NCBI GenBank assembly: GCA_947625355.1
Contig: CANQOA010000007.1
Coordinates: 1 to 61,773, forward strand
Reading direction: 5' to 3'
Source: an uncultured Oscillospiraceae bacterium
GTDB lineage: Bacteria; Bacillota; Clostridia; Oscillospirales; Oscillospiraceae
DNA: 61,773 bases
How positions within the stretch are numbered: position 1 is the first letter of the stretch; each line of letters begins with the position of its first letter. The translations under genes and the position numbers were made by a program. Positions 16,834 through 26,334 of the stretch are shown one piece after another. The notes beneath the pieces are model-generated. The model was not told the DNA's origin, ran no database searches, and saw only the letters and a list, made by a program, of their open reading frames with translations.

Positions 16834-18585
16834 TCAGCCCTGCCCTTCCGGCGGCGTGGTCTGTCCGCTGATCGTCGGGCCCGTGCCGATCTGCAGGTAC
16901 ACCTGGGTGCCCATGACGACCCGCGTGCCGGCGCTGTAGCTCTGCCACATGACCTTGCCGGCCATATCCACGGAGGAGCTGACATAGTAGATCTCCGACT
17001 CTCCGCAGACCAGGCCCGCCCGCTGCAGCTCCAGCAGGGCGTCCTGCTTGGTATCGTTGATGAGGTCAGGCACGTTGGTATAGGTGGCGGCCGGGCCGGC
17101 GCTGACCTTGATAGTGACGGTGGTGCCGCTGGATACGCTGGCGCCCGCCATCGGGTCGGAGGAGATCACATGGTTCTGGGTCACGGAGCTGGACTCCTCC
17201 CAGGTGACGATCACGTTCAGATTCAGCGCCGAGAGCCGCACCTGCACCTCCGTGTAGGGGGCGTTGACGATGTCCTCCGGGATGGTGACCAGCTGGATGC
17301 CGGAGCTGACGGTCAGATTGACTTTGATGCCCTCCGAGACGATCATACGGCTGGACCCGGGGGCCGGGTCCTGATCGATGATCATGCCCTTCTCATGGTT
17401 CGCGTCCGCGGTATAGGTCACCTCGAAATCATACAGCTCGTTCAAAGACTCGTTGGACAGCACTTCTTCGGCGGACAGGCCGATGAACGAGGACACGTCC
17501 GTCCGCTCCGCGTCGGAAAAAATATCCCGCAGCCAGTACTGCCACACGAACGCGAACAGCGCTAATGCGAAGGCCGCCACCAGGGCGAACCCCAGCAGCA
17601 TGCTGACGCTGCCGGCCCTGGCGCGCCGACGGGCATATCCCTCTTTGGACAGCTCGCCCGAACGGCTGATCCGGGGCACGTTCTTGGTGATGACGTGGAC
17701 CTCGTCCCGCGCCGTGGGGACGTCCTCCCTGACCGGCGCCGCGCCGCTCTGCGCCCGGCGGAAATCCTCCAGATCGGCCAGCATCTCATCCGCGGACGCA
17801 TACCGCTCGTCCGGGTCCGGCTGCATGGCCCGCAGGGCGATCGCCTCCAGCTCCGGCGGCACCGCCGGGTTCAGCTCTCCCGGCGCGTCCGGCAGCACGG
17901 AGTAGTGCTGCATCGCCACCTCCGCCACGCTCTTCCCCTCAAAGGGCAGGCGCCCTGTCAGCATCTCATACATGACGACGCCCAGGGAGTAGATGTCGGA
18001 CCGATCGTCCACCGCCTCGCTGCGGGCCTGCTCGGGGGAGATATAGTGGATGCTCCCCACGGCCTCTTCGGCGCCGTCGGACTCGGCGTTGTCGATCTGG
18101 GCGATGCCAAAATCAGCGATCTTGACCGTCCCGTCCTTGGGCAGCATGATATTCTGGGGCTTGATGTCCATATGCCGGATGCCCCGGTGATGGGCATGGC
18201 TCAGGGCGCGGGCGATCTGGGTAGTAAAGTGGAGCACCTCCTGCCAGGTCAGCACGCCCTGGGTCTTCATGTATTGCTTCAGGTTGATCCCATCCACATA
18301 CTCCATGACGATATACTCCGTATCCCCGGAGACCACCACGTCATAGACGGCGCGGATGTTGGGGTGGTTCAGCTTCTCCACCGCCTGGTATTCCTTGCGG
18401 AACTGCTTGCGGCTCTCCGCGTCCATGGACACGTCGTCCCGCAGCACCTTCAGCGCCACGTCCCTTTTCAATTTCAGGTCATAGGCCTGATATACCACCG
18501 CCATGCCTCCGATGCCCACCACGGACAGGATCTCATAGCGGTTATCCAACGTCTTCCCGAGACGCCAATTGACTTTGTTCTCCAC
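16834..18585 (-). CDS. prkC: PASTA-domain Ser/Thr protein kinase
   Basis: 583 residues. Cytoplasmic kinase domain (16-275): glycine loop GIGGMA, catalytic lysine K46, catalytic loop H-M-D-IKPQN (D140) and DFG (D158). The usual HRD arginine is a methionine, an unusual change in this family that may alter activation-loop control. A transmembrane helix (about 325-350) precedes three extracellular PASTA repeats (about 365-565) that bind peptidoglycan fragments, and a short Pro/Gly tail. PrkC senses the cell wall and, in Bacillus, muropeptides during germination. The matching phosphatase gene lies 2 bases upstream. Confidence 0.95.
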   Translation of the reverse strand: MENKVNWRLGKTLDNRYEILSVVGIGGMAVVYQAYDLKLKRDVALKVLRDDVSMDAESRKQFRKEYQAVEKLNHPNIRAVYDVVVSGDTEYIVMEYVDGINLKQYMKTQGVLTWQEVLHFTTQIARALSHAHHRGIRHMDIKPQNIMLPKDGTVKIADFGIAQIDNAESDGAEEAVGSIHYISPEQARSEAVDDRSDIYSLGVVMYEMLTGRLPFEGKSVAEVAMQHYSVLPDAPGELNPAVPPELEAIALRAMQPDPDERYASADEMLADLEDFRRAQSGAAPVREDVPTARDEVHVITKNVPRISRSGELSKEGYARRRARAGSVSMLLGFALVAAFALALFAFVWQYWLRDIFSDAERTDVSSFIGLSAEEVLSNESLNELYDFEVTYTADANHEKGMIIDQDPAPGSSRMIVSEGIKVNLTVSSGIQLVTIPEDIVNAPYTEVQVRLSALNLNVIVTWEESSSVTQNHVISSDPMAGASVSSGTTVTIKVSAGPAATYTNVPDLINDTKQDALLELQRAGLVCGESEIYYVSSSVDMAGKVMWQSYSAGTRVVMGTQVYLQIGTGPTISGQTTPPEGQG

Positions 18586-18587
18586 GC

Positions 18588-19328
18588 TCAGGCGCCCCCT
18601 TTCACTGCATAGATCACAACGGCTGTCACGTTGTCCCTGCTCCCATTCTCCATGGCCTCCTGCACCAGCTTCCGGCAGGCCCCTTCCGCGCTGTCCTCCG
18701 CCAGGAGCACCCGGTGCAGCTCCGCGTCCTCAACAGAATTCGTCAGTCCGTCAGAGCACAGCAGGAACCTGTCCCCCTCCCGTATCGGCACGGAGAACTC
18801 GTCGCAGGTGACGAACCGCTCCCCGCCGATGGCCCGGGTGATGATGTTCCGCCGGGGATGATGCCGGCCCTGGGCCGGGGTGATCTCCCCCTGGTCGATC
18901 ATCTGCTGGACGAGGGAATGGTCCCGCGTCACCTGCACGATGCCGTCCTTGGCCATCCGGTAGGCCCGGCTGTCGCCCACGTTCACGAAAAACGCGGTAT
19001 CGCCCTGCCAGTATCCGGCCACCAGCGTGGTGCCCATGCCGGCGTACTCCTCCGACAGCTCCGCGCACCGGAACACCTTCCGGTTGGCCGCGTCCGCCGC
19101 CTGGCGGAGGGCGTCGGCCGGGTCATCCCCGTCGGACGCCTCCAGCGCCGCCCGGGCAAAGGCCACGAACCGGGTCACGGCCATCTCGCTGGCCATGTTC
19201 CCCCCGGCCACGCCGCCCATGCCGTCGCAGACCACCGCCAGCACGCCGCCGCTGACCGTCAATATTTCGAAGCAATCCTGGTTCTCCGTCCGGTACTGCC
19301 CCTTGTCGCTCAGTCCAAAGTAGTTCAT
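18588..19328 (-). CDS. stp: PP2C-type Ser/Thr phosphatase
   Basis: 246 residues. Metal-binding motifs of the PPM family are in place: NQDCFE near residue 16, VCDGMGG near 35, SRAYRM, and late CSDGLTNSVED and GSRDNVTAVVI. Cytoplasmic partner that removes phosphates placed by PrkC (PrpC in Bacillus). Its start overlaps the rlmN stop by 4 bases and its stop is 2 bases from prkC, so phosphatase and kinase are made together. Confidence 0.95.
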   Translation of the reverse strand: MNYFGLSDKGQYRTENQDCFEILTVSGGVLAVVCDGMGGVAGGNMASEMAVTRFVAFARAALEASDGDDPADALRQAADAANRKVFRCAELSEEYAGMGTTLVAGYWQGDTAFFVNVGDSRAYRMAKDGIVQVTRDHSLVQQMIDQGEITPAQGRHHPRRNIITRAIGGERFVTCDEFSVPIREGDRFLLCSDGLTNSVEDAELHRVLLAEDSAEGACRKLVQEAMENGSRDNVTAVVIYAVKGGA

Positions 19329-20341
19329 GCTCTCCTCATCTCGCCCCGGCGAAGCTGGCCGCAGGCCGCGTCGATGTCGCTGCCCAGCCGCCGCCGCACC
19401 GTGACGGTCACGCCGCCGTCCTCCAGACGTTTGACAAAGTCCCGGACTGTCTGCTCCGGGGAGGGCAGCAGCCCCCGCTCGGACACATAGTTCAGCCGGA
19501 TCAGGTTCACATGGGAGCCGGTCCCCCGCAGCCGCCGCACCAGCATCTGCGCGTGGCGGGGCGTGTCGTTCACGTCCCGGACCATAGCATACTCGAAGGA
19601 GACCCGGCGGCCGGTGGCCGCGAAATACCGCTCACAGGCGGCATACAGCTCGTCCACCCCATACCGGGCGTTCACCGGCATGAGCTTGGAGCGGGTCTCG
19701 TCGTCCGGGGCATGCAGAGATACCGACAGGGTCAATTGTAAATGCTCGGCGGCCAGTTTGTCAATCTGTTCCACCAATCCGCAGGTGGAAAGAGAGATAT
19801 GGCGCATGCCGATGTTGGCGCCGGCCGGGTCGTTGACCAGGCGCAGGAACCGCATCACGTTGTCATAGTTGTCCAGCGGCTCCCCGATGCCCATCAGCAC
19901 GATGCCGCCCACCGGCGCCCCGGCGGCCAGCCCGGAAAAGATCACCTCGCCCAGCATCTCCGACGGGGCCAGATCCCGCACCTTGCCGCCGATGGTACTG
20001 GCGCAGAAGGCACAGCCCATGCGGCAGCCGACCTGGGAGGAGATGCACACGGTGTTGCCGTGCTTATAGCGCATGAACACCGTCTCCACGCTCTCCCCAT
20101 CCGGCAGGGCCCAGAGATATTTCTCCGTGCCGTCCTGCCGGGAGACCTGCCGGCGCAGCAGCGTCAGGGCCGGCAGATCGTAGGCCGCGGCCAGCTGCTC
20201 CCGCAGGGGCTTGGGCAGGTCGCTCATCTGCTCGAAGGACCGCACGCCCCGCCCCAGCCAACGGAACACTTGCCCCGCCCGATAGCCCGGCAGGCCCATG
20301 TCCTGGAACTGGGCCTTCAGCTCCTGGGGCAGCAGGGACAT
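19325..20341 (-). CDS. rlmN: 23S rRNA A2503 / tRNA A37 methyltransferase RlmN
   Basis: 338 residues. Radical SAM enzyme; iron-sulfur cluster motif CRMGCAFCAS near residue 110, and two functional cysteines expected near CGL and the C-terminus (the C-terminal one is in DAACGQLRRG). It methylates C2 of A2503 in the peptidyl transferase centre. ATG 20341 overlaps the rsmB stop as TAATG; a longer frame upstream belongs to rsmB in another phase. In Firmicutes rlmN commonly sits between rsmB and the stp/prkC pair, as here. Confidence 0.95.
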   Translation of the reverse strand: MSLLPQELKAQFQDMGLPGYRAGQVFRWLGRGVRSFEQMSDLPKPLREQLAAAYDLPALTLLRRQVSRQDGTEKYLWALPDGESVETVFMRYKHGNTVCISSQVGCRMGCAFCASTIGGKVRDLAPSEMLGEVIFSGLAAGAPVGGIVLMGIGEPLDNYDNVMRFLRLVNDPAGANIGMRHISLSTCGLVEQIDKLAAEHLQLTLSVSLHAPDDETRSKLMPVNARYGVDELYAACERYFAATGRRVSFEYAMVRDVNDTPRHAQMLVRRLRGTGSHVNLIRLNYVSERGLLPSPEQTVRDFVKRLEDGGVTVTVRRRLGSDIDAACGQLRRGEMRRA

Positions 20342-21591
20342 TATATCGCGTTTGCCCGATCCATCCGGCATAGGTAAAAACCGTCCGTTCCGTCCCGGTC
20401 GGGCCAGAAGGTCCGCTCCAGGGTCTTGGTGAAGGCAGGGTGTCCCGCCAAAAACGAGGCCGCCACCGCGCCATTTTCCATCTCCCGCCAGGTGCAGGTG
20501 GAGTAGATGAGCCGTCCGCCGGGCCGCACGGCCCGCGCCGCCGCGTCCAGCAGCTCGCTCTGCAGCTGGGGCAGCGCCGCCAGCTCCCGGGGGTCCCGAT
20601 AGCGGATATCCGGCTTCTTGCGGATGACGCCCAGCCCGCTGCAGGGCAGATCGGCGAACACCACGTCATATCGGACACCGCCGTCGATGTCCCGCGCGTC
20701 GCCGCACTGGCAGGTGATGGACCGCAGCCCCATCCGCGCGGCACCCTCCGCCACCAGCGCCAGCTTCTTGGCCAGGATGTCCCTTGCCGTGACGGCGCCC
20801 CGATCGGCCATGGCGATGGCGGCGGTAAAGCTCTTGCCGCCCGGCGCGGCGCACGCGTCCAGCACTGTCATGCCGGGACGCAGCTCCGCGGCCGTGACCA
20901 CGGCGTGGGCCGCCGGGTCCTGTACATAGAAAAGGCCCTTCTCAAACGCCTCCGTGCGGGTGATGTCGCCGTCCCGGTCCAGTACCAGCCCCGCCCCGGT
21001 CCGCCGGAGAGGCAGCAGCGTCATAAGCTCTTCCTCTGTGGTCCGGCAGGTGTTCGCCTGGATATAGACCGGCGGCTCGGCGTTGTCCGCCTCCAGCACC
21101 CTTTCAGCGCCGTCATAGCCCCGCAGAGCCACCAGCTCTTCCACCAGCCATTTCGGGTGGCTCCAGCGCACCGAGAGATACTCTTCCGTGCCCTCTCCGG
21201 GCACCGCCGGCAGCGCGCATCGCGTGTCGGCCAGCCTTCGCAGCACCGCGTTCACCAGGCCCGCCGCCCGGCCGTATCCCAAGCTCCTGCACAGCGCCAC
21301 CGACTCGTTCACCGCCGCGCTGGCGGGGATGCGGTCCATGAACGCCAGCTGGTAGGTCCCCAGCCGCAGGATGTCCCGCACCTTGGGCTCCAGCTTGCCC
21401 TTGGCAAAGCAGCCGATATAGAAGTCGCACAGGGCCATATTTTGCAGCACACCGTAAAAAAGCCGCGCCGCCAAAGCCGTGTCCCGGCTGTCCAGCCCCG
21501 CCTTCCGGGCCAGTCCGTCCAGCACCTGCCGGCTCCAGGCGGAGTCCCGCCTGAACCGTTCCAGGGCCTCCAGCGCCGTCCGTCTGGGCAT
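20341..21591 (-). CDS. rsmB: 16S rRNA m5C967 methyltransferase RsmB
   Basis: 416 residues. N-terminal NusB-like RNA-binding domain (about 1-140) and a C-terminal SAM-dependent Rossmann domain with DACAAPGGKS (about residue 245), the catalytic-cysteine motif DLPCSGLGV (about 310) and a second STCTWREMENG. Start MPRRTALEALERF lies 2 bases after the fmt stop. Standard length and complete. Confidence 0.95.
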   Translation of the reverse strand: MPRRTALEALERFRRDSAWSRQVLDGLARKAGLDSRDTALAARLFYGVLQNMALCDFYIGCFAKGKLEPKVRDILRLGTYQLAFMDRIPASAAVNESVALCRSLGYGRAAGLVNAVLRRLADTRCALPAVPGEGTEEYLSVRWSHPKWLVEELVALRGYDGAERVLEADNAEPPVYIQANTCRTTEEELMTLLPLRRTGAGLVLDRDGDITRTEAFEKGLFYVQDPAAHAVVTAAELRPGMTVLDACAAPGGKSFTAAIAMADRGAVTARDILAKKLALVAEGAARMGLRSITCQCGDARDIDGGVRYDVVFADLPCSGLGVIRKKPDIRYRDPRELAALPQLQSELLDAAARAVRPGGRLIYSTCTWREMENGAVAASFLAGHPAFTKTLERTFWPDRDGTDGFYLCRMDRANAI

Positions 21592-21593
21592 GC

Positions 21594-22511
21594 TCAGACC
21601 TCCATGGGATGGCCCAGCAGATAGGCGCCCGCCGCCATACGCTTGCCGCCGGCCGCCTGGAGCTCGGTGATGAGGATGCTCTCTCCCCCGCCGCAGGCCA
21701 CTTCGATCCCCGCCTTTCCGGCGGAGAGCACCGTGCCGGGTGCCTTGGCGGTGGGCCGATAGGTATAGGCGGCGGCGAAGATCTTGAACGCCGTCCCGCC
21801 CAGCTCCGCCGTGGCGCAGGGCCAGGGCTGCATACCGCAGATATGCTTGAGCACCATGCGGGCGCTCATGGACCAGTCGATGGGCGATTCCTCCCGGCTG
21901 AGCGGGGGCGCGTAGGTGGCCTTGGCGTGGTCCTGGGGCATTCTGGGGGCCGTGCCGGCCTCGATGTCCCGGAGCGTCCGCACCAAAAGCTCCGCGCCCA
22001 TGGGCGCCAGCCGGTCGAAAAGCGCCCCGCTGGTCTCCGTCTCCCCGATGGCGGTCTCGGCGGTATAGATCGTATCCCCCTCGTCCATCCCGGCGGAGAG
22101 ATACATGGTGGTCACGCCGGTGATCGCGTCGCCAGCAAGCACCGCCCGCTGGATGGGGGCGCTGCCCCGATATTTTGGAAGCAGCGAGCCGTGGACGTTG
22201 ACGCATCCATATTTTGGAAGAGCAAGGATGTCCTCCGGCAGGATGCGCCCGTAAGCCACCACCGCGATGACGTCCGGCGCCAGCTGGCGCAGCACGTCCA
22301 GCGCCGTGCCGTCCCGCAGCTTCTCCGGCTGCCATACCGGCAGGCCGGCGGCCAGTGCCGTCTGCTTCACGGCGCAGGGGAGCAGTTTATGCCCCCGGCT
22401 CTGGGGCTTGTCCGGCTGGCAGAACACCCCCGCCACCTCGAAGCCCTCGTCGATGAGCTTTTGCAGGGAACAGGCGGCAAAATCCGGCGTCCCCATGAAC
22501 ACGACCCTCAT
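21594..22511 (-). CDS. fmt: Methionyl-tRNA formyltransferase
   Basis: 305 residues. N-terminal formyltransferase Rossmann domain MRVVFMGTPDFAACSL, catalytic VNVHGSLLPKYRGSAPIQRA loop (Asn-His), C-terminal OB domain from about residue 205. Formylates initiator Met-tRNA with 10-formyl-THF. The ATG overlaps the def stop by 4 bases, coupling formylation with deformylation genes, a near-universal bacterial pairing. Confidence 0.97.
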   Translation of the reverse strand: MRVVFMGTPDFAACSLQKLIDEGFEVAGVFCQPDKPQSRGHKLLPCAVKQTALAAGLPVWQPEKLRDGTALDVLRQLAPDVIAVVAYGRILPEDILALPKYGCVNVHGSLLPKYRGSAPIQRAVLAGDAITGVTTMYLSAGMDEGDTIYTAETAIGETETSGALFDRLAPMGAELLVRTLRDIEAGTAPRMPQDHAKATYAPPLSREESPIDWSMSARMVLKHICGMQPWPCATAELGGTAFKIFAAAYTYRPTAKAPGTVLSAGKAGIEVACGGGESILITELQAAGGKRMAAGAYLLGHPMEV

Positions 22512-23017
22512 TCGCTGCCCTCGCTGCCATAATAGGCCGCCAGTTCCTCGTCGGTCATGATATGGTCGCACAGCTCTGTGAACATATGTCCGTCCAGGTG
22601 GTCCAGCTCGTGGCAAAAGGCCCTGGCGGTCAGGCCGACGCCGTCCGCCTCGAACCAGTTCCCGTTCCGGTCCTGGGCCCGGACGACCACGTGCTCCGGC
22701 CGCTTCACCATGCCGTAATCCCCGGGGGCGGACAGGCACCCCTCGGGTCCCTCCTGCTCGCCCTCGGCCAGGATGATCTCCGGGTTGACCAGTTCGATCA
22801 CATGCTCCTCGCCCTCGGGCGTGTTGGTCTCCAGCACCACCACCGCCCGGCGGAGGATGCCCACCTGAGGGGCCGCCAGGCCAACGCCGTTGGCGCTCAT
22901 CATGGTCTCAGCCATATCGTCCAGCAGATCGTGGAGCCGCCGGTTAAAGCCCGTCACCGGGCGGCAGTGTTTCGTCAGCGCCTCATCGCCCTGCATGCGG
23001 ATGCTTCGCAGTGCCAT
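22508..23017 (-). CDS. def: Peptide deformylase
   Basis: 169 residues. Metal-dependent removal of the N-formyl group from new proteins. The three conserved motifs are intact: GVGLAAPQVG, EGCLSAPG (metal-ligand Cys) and HELDHLDG (two His ligands and catalytic Glu). It follows priA by 17 bases and overlaps fmt. Confidence 0.97.
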   Translation of the reverse strand: MALRSIRMQGDEALTKHCRPVTGFNRRLHDLLDDMAETMMSANGVGLAAPQVGILRRAVVVLETNTPEGEEHVIELVNPEIILAEGEQEGPEGCLSAPGDYGMVKRPEHVVVRAQDRNGNWFEADGVGLTARAFCHELDHLDGHMFTELCDHIMTDEELAAYYGSEGSE

Positions 23018-23034
23018 ATCGTTCTCTCCATTCG

Positions 23035-25494
23035 TCAGTCTAGGGGGTCAAAGTCCGCGTACACGGACACGCCCTTATATCGTTTTCCGTCGTTGGCAAA
23101 CAGCAGCGTCCGGCCCACGGCGGCGCGGATCTCCCTCGACTCCGGGCAGCTGACCGTCACCCGGTAGCGCCACGCGCCCATCACCTTCGCCACCGGCAGC
23201 GGCGCCGGGCCCAGCACCCGCGCGCCCGGGATATCCCCGGTCAGGCGGAGCATCTCCGCGCGGATATCGCCGCAGCAGCGCAGCACCGCGCTCTCGTCCT
23301 CTCCGGAGGCGGTGAGCACATACAGGTCCGCGAAGGGCGGCGAGCCCGTCATGCGCCGGAGCGCGATCTCGTCGGCGTAAAAGCTCTCATAATCCTGCTT
23401 CGCGGCCTGGAGGATGATCTGGTTGGCCGGGGTGAAGGTCTGGATCACCGCCCGGCCGGGCTTTTCGAACCGCCCGCTGCGGCCGATGACTTGGGTGATC
23501 AGGGAGAAGGTCCGCTCCCCTGCCCAGTACTCGCTGCTATAAAGACTCTGATCGGCGTTCAGCACCCCCACCAGGGTCACGTTTTCAAAGTTGAGCCCCT
23601 TGGTCACCATCTGGGTCCCCACCAGGATGGGGATGCGCTGGGCCCGGAACTGCTCGAACAGCGCCCGATGGCTGCCCACAGGCGCCACCGCGTCGGTGTC
23701 CATCCGCAGTATGGGCGTACCCGGGAACAGCTCCTCCAGCTCCTGGACGACCTTCTGGGTGCCGGCGCCGACGAAACTGAGCTTTCCCCCGCACTGGGGA
23801 CAGGCAGCGTCCACCCGGCGCACATGGCCGCAGTAGTGGCACATGAGCCGGTCGCCTACGCTGTGGTAGGTCAGGGAGGCGGAGCAGTTGGGGCACTTAT
23901 AGGTATAGCCGCACTCGGAGCATGTCACCAGCTTGCTGGCGCCCCGGCGGTTGAGAAAGAGGATGGACTGCTCCCCCCGGTCCAGGTTCTCCGCCAGCTC
24001 CTGCCGCAGCAGCGAGGAGATGCTGCCGCCGTTGCCGGCCTTCAGCTCCCGCTTCATGTCCGCGATGCGCACCTGGGGCAGGTGCATGGCGTTGTAGCGT
24101 TCCGGGAGAGTGAACAGGTGATATCTGCCCGTCTCGGCCCAGTACCGGGAGCACACGTCCGGCGTGGCGCTTCCCAGCACCAGGGCGGCGTTGTGGCGGG
24201 CGCACAGGAATTTGGCCACATCGCGGGCGTGATACCGGGGGTTGGTCTCGGATTTATAGGTATCCTCCTGCTCCTCGTCCATAATGATGATACCCAGATC
24301 GGCCACCGGCGCAAACACCGCGCTGCGGGTCCCGATGACCACCCGCGCGGCGCCGGAGCGGATGCGCTTCCACTCGTCGTAGCGCTCGCCCATGGAAAGG
24401 GACGAGTGCAGCACGGCGATACTGTCGCCGAAGTGGGCGGAGAAGGTCTGCAGCATCTGGGGCGTCAGCGCGATCTCCGGCACGAGAAAGATGGCCCCCT
24501 TGCCCCGGAGCAGCATCTGATGGATCAGGTGGATATAGATCGTGGTCTTGCCCGACCCGGTGACGCCGAACAGCAGCGCCGCCTGGGGGGCTTTCCCGTC
24601 CGCCAGGGCCAGGATGCCCTCAAAAGCCGCCCGCTGGGCGTCGTTGAGCCGGGGCAGCGGCGCCGCGGCGGTACTGTCGAAGTCCGGCCGGCGGTATACC
24701 TCCTGCCGGGACACGGTGACCAGGCCCTTTTCCGCCAGACGCTTGACCGTCTCCCGGCCCGCGCCGGTGAAATAGCACAGGTCCGCAACGCTGGCACGGC
24801 CCAGTTGGGCCAGCACCCGCAGCACGGCGCCCTGCCGCACGGCCCGGCCGCAGCGTTCTGCCTGCCGCAGCGCCTCTTCCGGCGGCACGGCCAGCTCCGC
24901 CTGGGCGATGGTCTTGTCCCCGGCCCGACGGGCCGCGCCGGCCTCGGCGGTCAGCACGCCCTTTTTCACCAGGCTGGCCAGCGCCGGACCCGGATTCTTC
25001 TGGCCGAACACCGCCTCGATGTCCGCCAGCTCGCACCGGCCGCCATGGCCGGCCACCGCGTCCAGCACCAGCGCCTCCGCGCGGCTCTTGCCGGCGGCCG
25101 CATAGGCGGCGTCCCGGTCTATGCCGTCCGCCAGCCGGTATACCGGCCACACGCTGTACCACAGCCCCGCCGGGAGCATGGCCCGCACCGCGTCCATCAC
25201 CGTGCAGAAAAACCGCTCGCGCATCCACAAAGCCAGCTTCAGCTGCGTCTCGGTGAGCAGCGGCGTCTCGTCCAGCACCTCCAGCACGCTCTTCAGCCGC
25301 CGGCCGCCGTCGTCCCCGCCACCCAGCGCCAGCACCACCCCCTCCCGGGGACGGCTGCCGCCAAAGGGCACCGCCACGCGCACGCCCGGCCGGACACGTT
25401 CTGCCAGGTGCGCCGGCACCGCATAGGTATAGGGTCGGTCGACCCAGTAGGTCACCTCCGCGACGGCGACGCGCGCGGTCCGTTCTGTCGTCAT
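23035..25494 (-). CDS. priA: Primosomal replication-restart helicase PriA
   Basis: 819 residues. N-terminal 3'-DNA binding and winged-helix domains (1-270), Walker A GVTGSGKTTIY near residue 310, DEEQ Walker B in IIMDEEQEDTYKS, and a helicase core split by an eight-cysteine zinc region (CSECGYTYKCPNC... CHYCG... CPQCG). PriA reloads the replicative helicase at stalled forks. A MTTERTARVAVAEV start follows rpoZ by 22 bases, the widest gap in the operon. Confidence 0.96.
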   Translation of the reverse strand: MTTERTARVAVAEVTYWVDRPYTYAVPAHLAERVRPGVRVAVPFGGSRPREGVVLALGGGDDGGRRLKSVLEVLDETPLLTETQLKLALWMRERFFCTVMDAVRAMLPAGLWYSVWPVYRLADGIDRDAAYAAAGKSRAEALVLDAVAGHGGRCELADIEAVFGQKNPGPALASLVKKGVLTAEAGAARRAGDKTIAQAELAVPPEEALRQAERCGRAVRQGAVLRVLAQLGRASVADLCYFTGAGRETVKRLAEKGLVTVSRQEVYRRPDFDSTAAAPLPRLNDAQRAAFEGILALADGKAPQAALLFGVTGSGKTTIYIHLIHQMLLRGKGAIFLVPEIALTPQMLQTFSAHFGDSIAVLHSSLSMGERYDEWKRIRSGAARVVIGTRSAVFAPVADLGIIIMDEEQEDTYKSETNPRYHARDVAKFLCARHNAALVLGSATPDVCSRYWAETGRYHLFTLPERYNAMHLPQVRIADMKRELKAGNGGSISSLLRQELAENLDRGEQSILFLNRRGASKLVTCSECGYTYKCPNCSASLTYHSVGDRLMCHYCGHVRRVDAACPQCGGKLSFVGAGTQKVVQELEELFPGTPILRMDTDAVAPVGSHRALFEQFRAQRIPILVGTQMVTKGLNFENVTLVGVLNADQSLYSSEYWAGERTFSLITQVIGRSGRFEKPGRAVIQTFTPANQIILQAAKQDYESFYADEIALRRMTGSPPFADLYVLTASGEDESAVLRCCGDIRAEMLRLTGDIPGARVLGPAPLPVAKVMGAWRYRVTVSCPESREIRAAVGRTLLFANDGKRYKGVSVYADFDPLD

Positions 25495-25516
25495 GTCCGC
25501 TGCCGGAGCGCGGCGG

Positions 25517-25723
25517 TCACTGGTCGCGTCCGCTGTTATCGATGGTGAGCTTGCCGGTATACACCTCGTCGATGGCGGCGGAGACCGGCTTCTTCGTCAG
25601 GGGCTCGCCGGTGGCCTCCGCCTCGGCGGAGATGGCGCGGGCCCGCTTGGCCACCAGGTTGATCAGGGCGTAACGGCTGCCGACCTTTTCCACCAGGTCG
25701 GCCACGGGGGGATAGAGCATCAT
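25517..25723 (-). CDS. rpoZ: RNA polymerase omega subunit
   Basis: 68 residues. MMLYPPVADLVEKVGSRYALINLVAKRAR is the conserved omega N-terminus, with the SRYxLVxxxAKRAR box that clamps the beta-prime C-terminus. In Firmicutes rpoZ follows gmk, as here with a 4-base overlap. Start may be either of the two leading Met codons. Confidence 0.93.
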   Translation of the reverse strand: MMLYPPVADLVEKVGSRYALINLVAKRARAISAEAEATGEPLTKKPVSAAIDEVYTGKLTIDNSGRDQ

Positions 25724-26334
25724 ATCGATCGATCTCCTTCAAGAATAAAATGGTTTCTCAGCTCGCTGCGGCACAGCTGGGCGGTGATGATGGCGTCCAG
25801 CTCTCCCGCGGCCTTTTCCGCGTCGTCGTTGACGACGATATAGGTATAGTCCCTGGCCCTGGCGCACTCGGCCCGGGCCGTTTCCAGGCGGCCGGCGATC
25901 TTCTCCTCGGCGTCGGTGCCCCGGCCCCGGAGACGCCGCTCCAGCTCGGCCATGCTGGGCGGGGCGAGGAACACGCTGACCGCGTCCGGCCGCTTTGCCA
26001 GCACCTGGGCCGCGCCCTGGACCTCGATGTCCAGCAGCACGTGATATCCCTCGTCCAACTGCCGCTGGACGGCCTCCGCCGGGGTGCCGTAGCAGTTTCC
26101 CACATACTCGGCGTGCTCCAGGAACGCATCCTCGGCGATCATGCGCGCGAACTGTTCGCGGGTCTTGAAAAAATAGTCCTTTCCGTCCACCTCGCCCGGC
26201 CGGGGCGGCCGGGTGGTCGCCGAGACAGAGAACCGGATGTCGTCCCGCCGGCGCATCAGGGCGGCGATGACCGTGCTCTTGCCGGCTCCGGAGGGGCCCG
26301 ATATCACGATCAGAAGTCCTCTCTCACCGCGCAT
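25720..26334 (-). CDS. gmk: Guanylate kinase
   Basis: 204 residues. P-loop GPSGAGKST at residues 13-21, GMP-binding segment SVSATTRPPRPGEVDGKDY and the lid region. Converts GMP to GDP with ATP, controlling GTP and thereby (p)ppGpp chemistry. Overlaps remA by 11 bases upstream and rpoZ by 4 downstream. Confidence 0.96.
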   Translation of the reverse strand: MRGERGLLIVISGPSGAGKSTVIAALMRRRDDIRFSVSATTRPPRPGEVDGKDYFFKTREQFARMIAEDAFLEHAEYVGNCYGTPAEAVQRQLDEGYHVLLDIEVQGAAQVLAKRPDAVSVFLAPPSMAELERRLRGRGTDAEEKIAGRLETARAECARARDYTYIVVNDDAEKAAGELDAIITAQLCRSELRNHFILEGDRSI

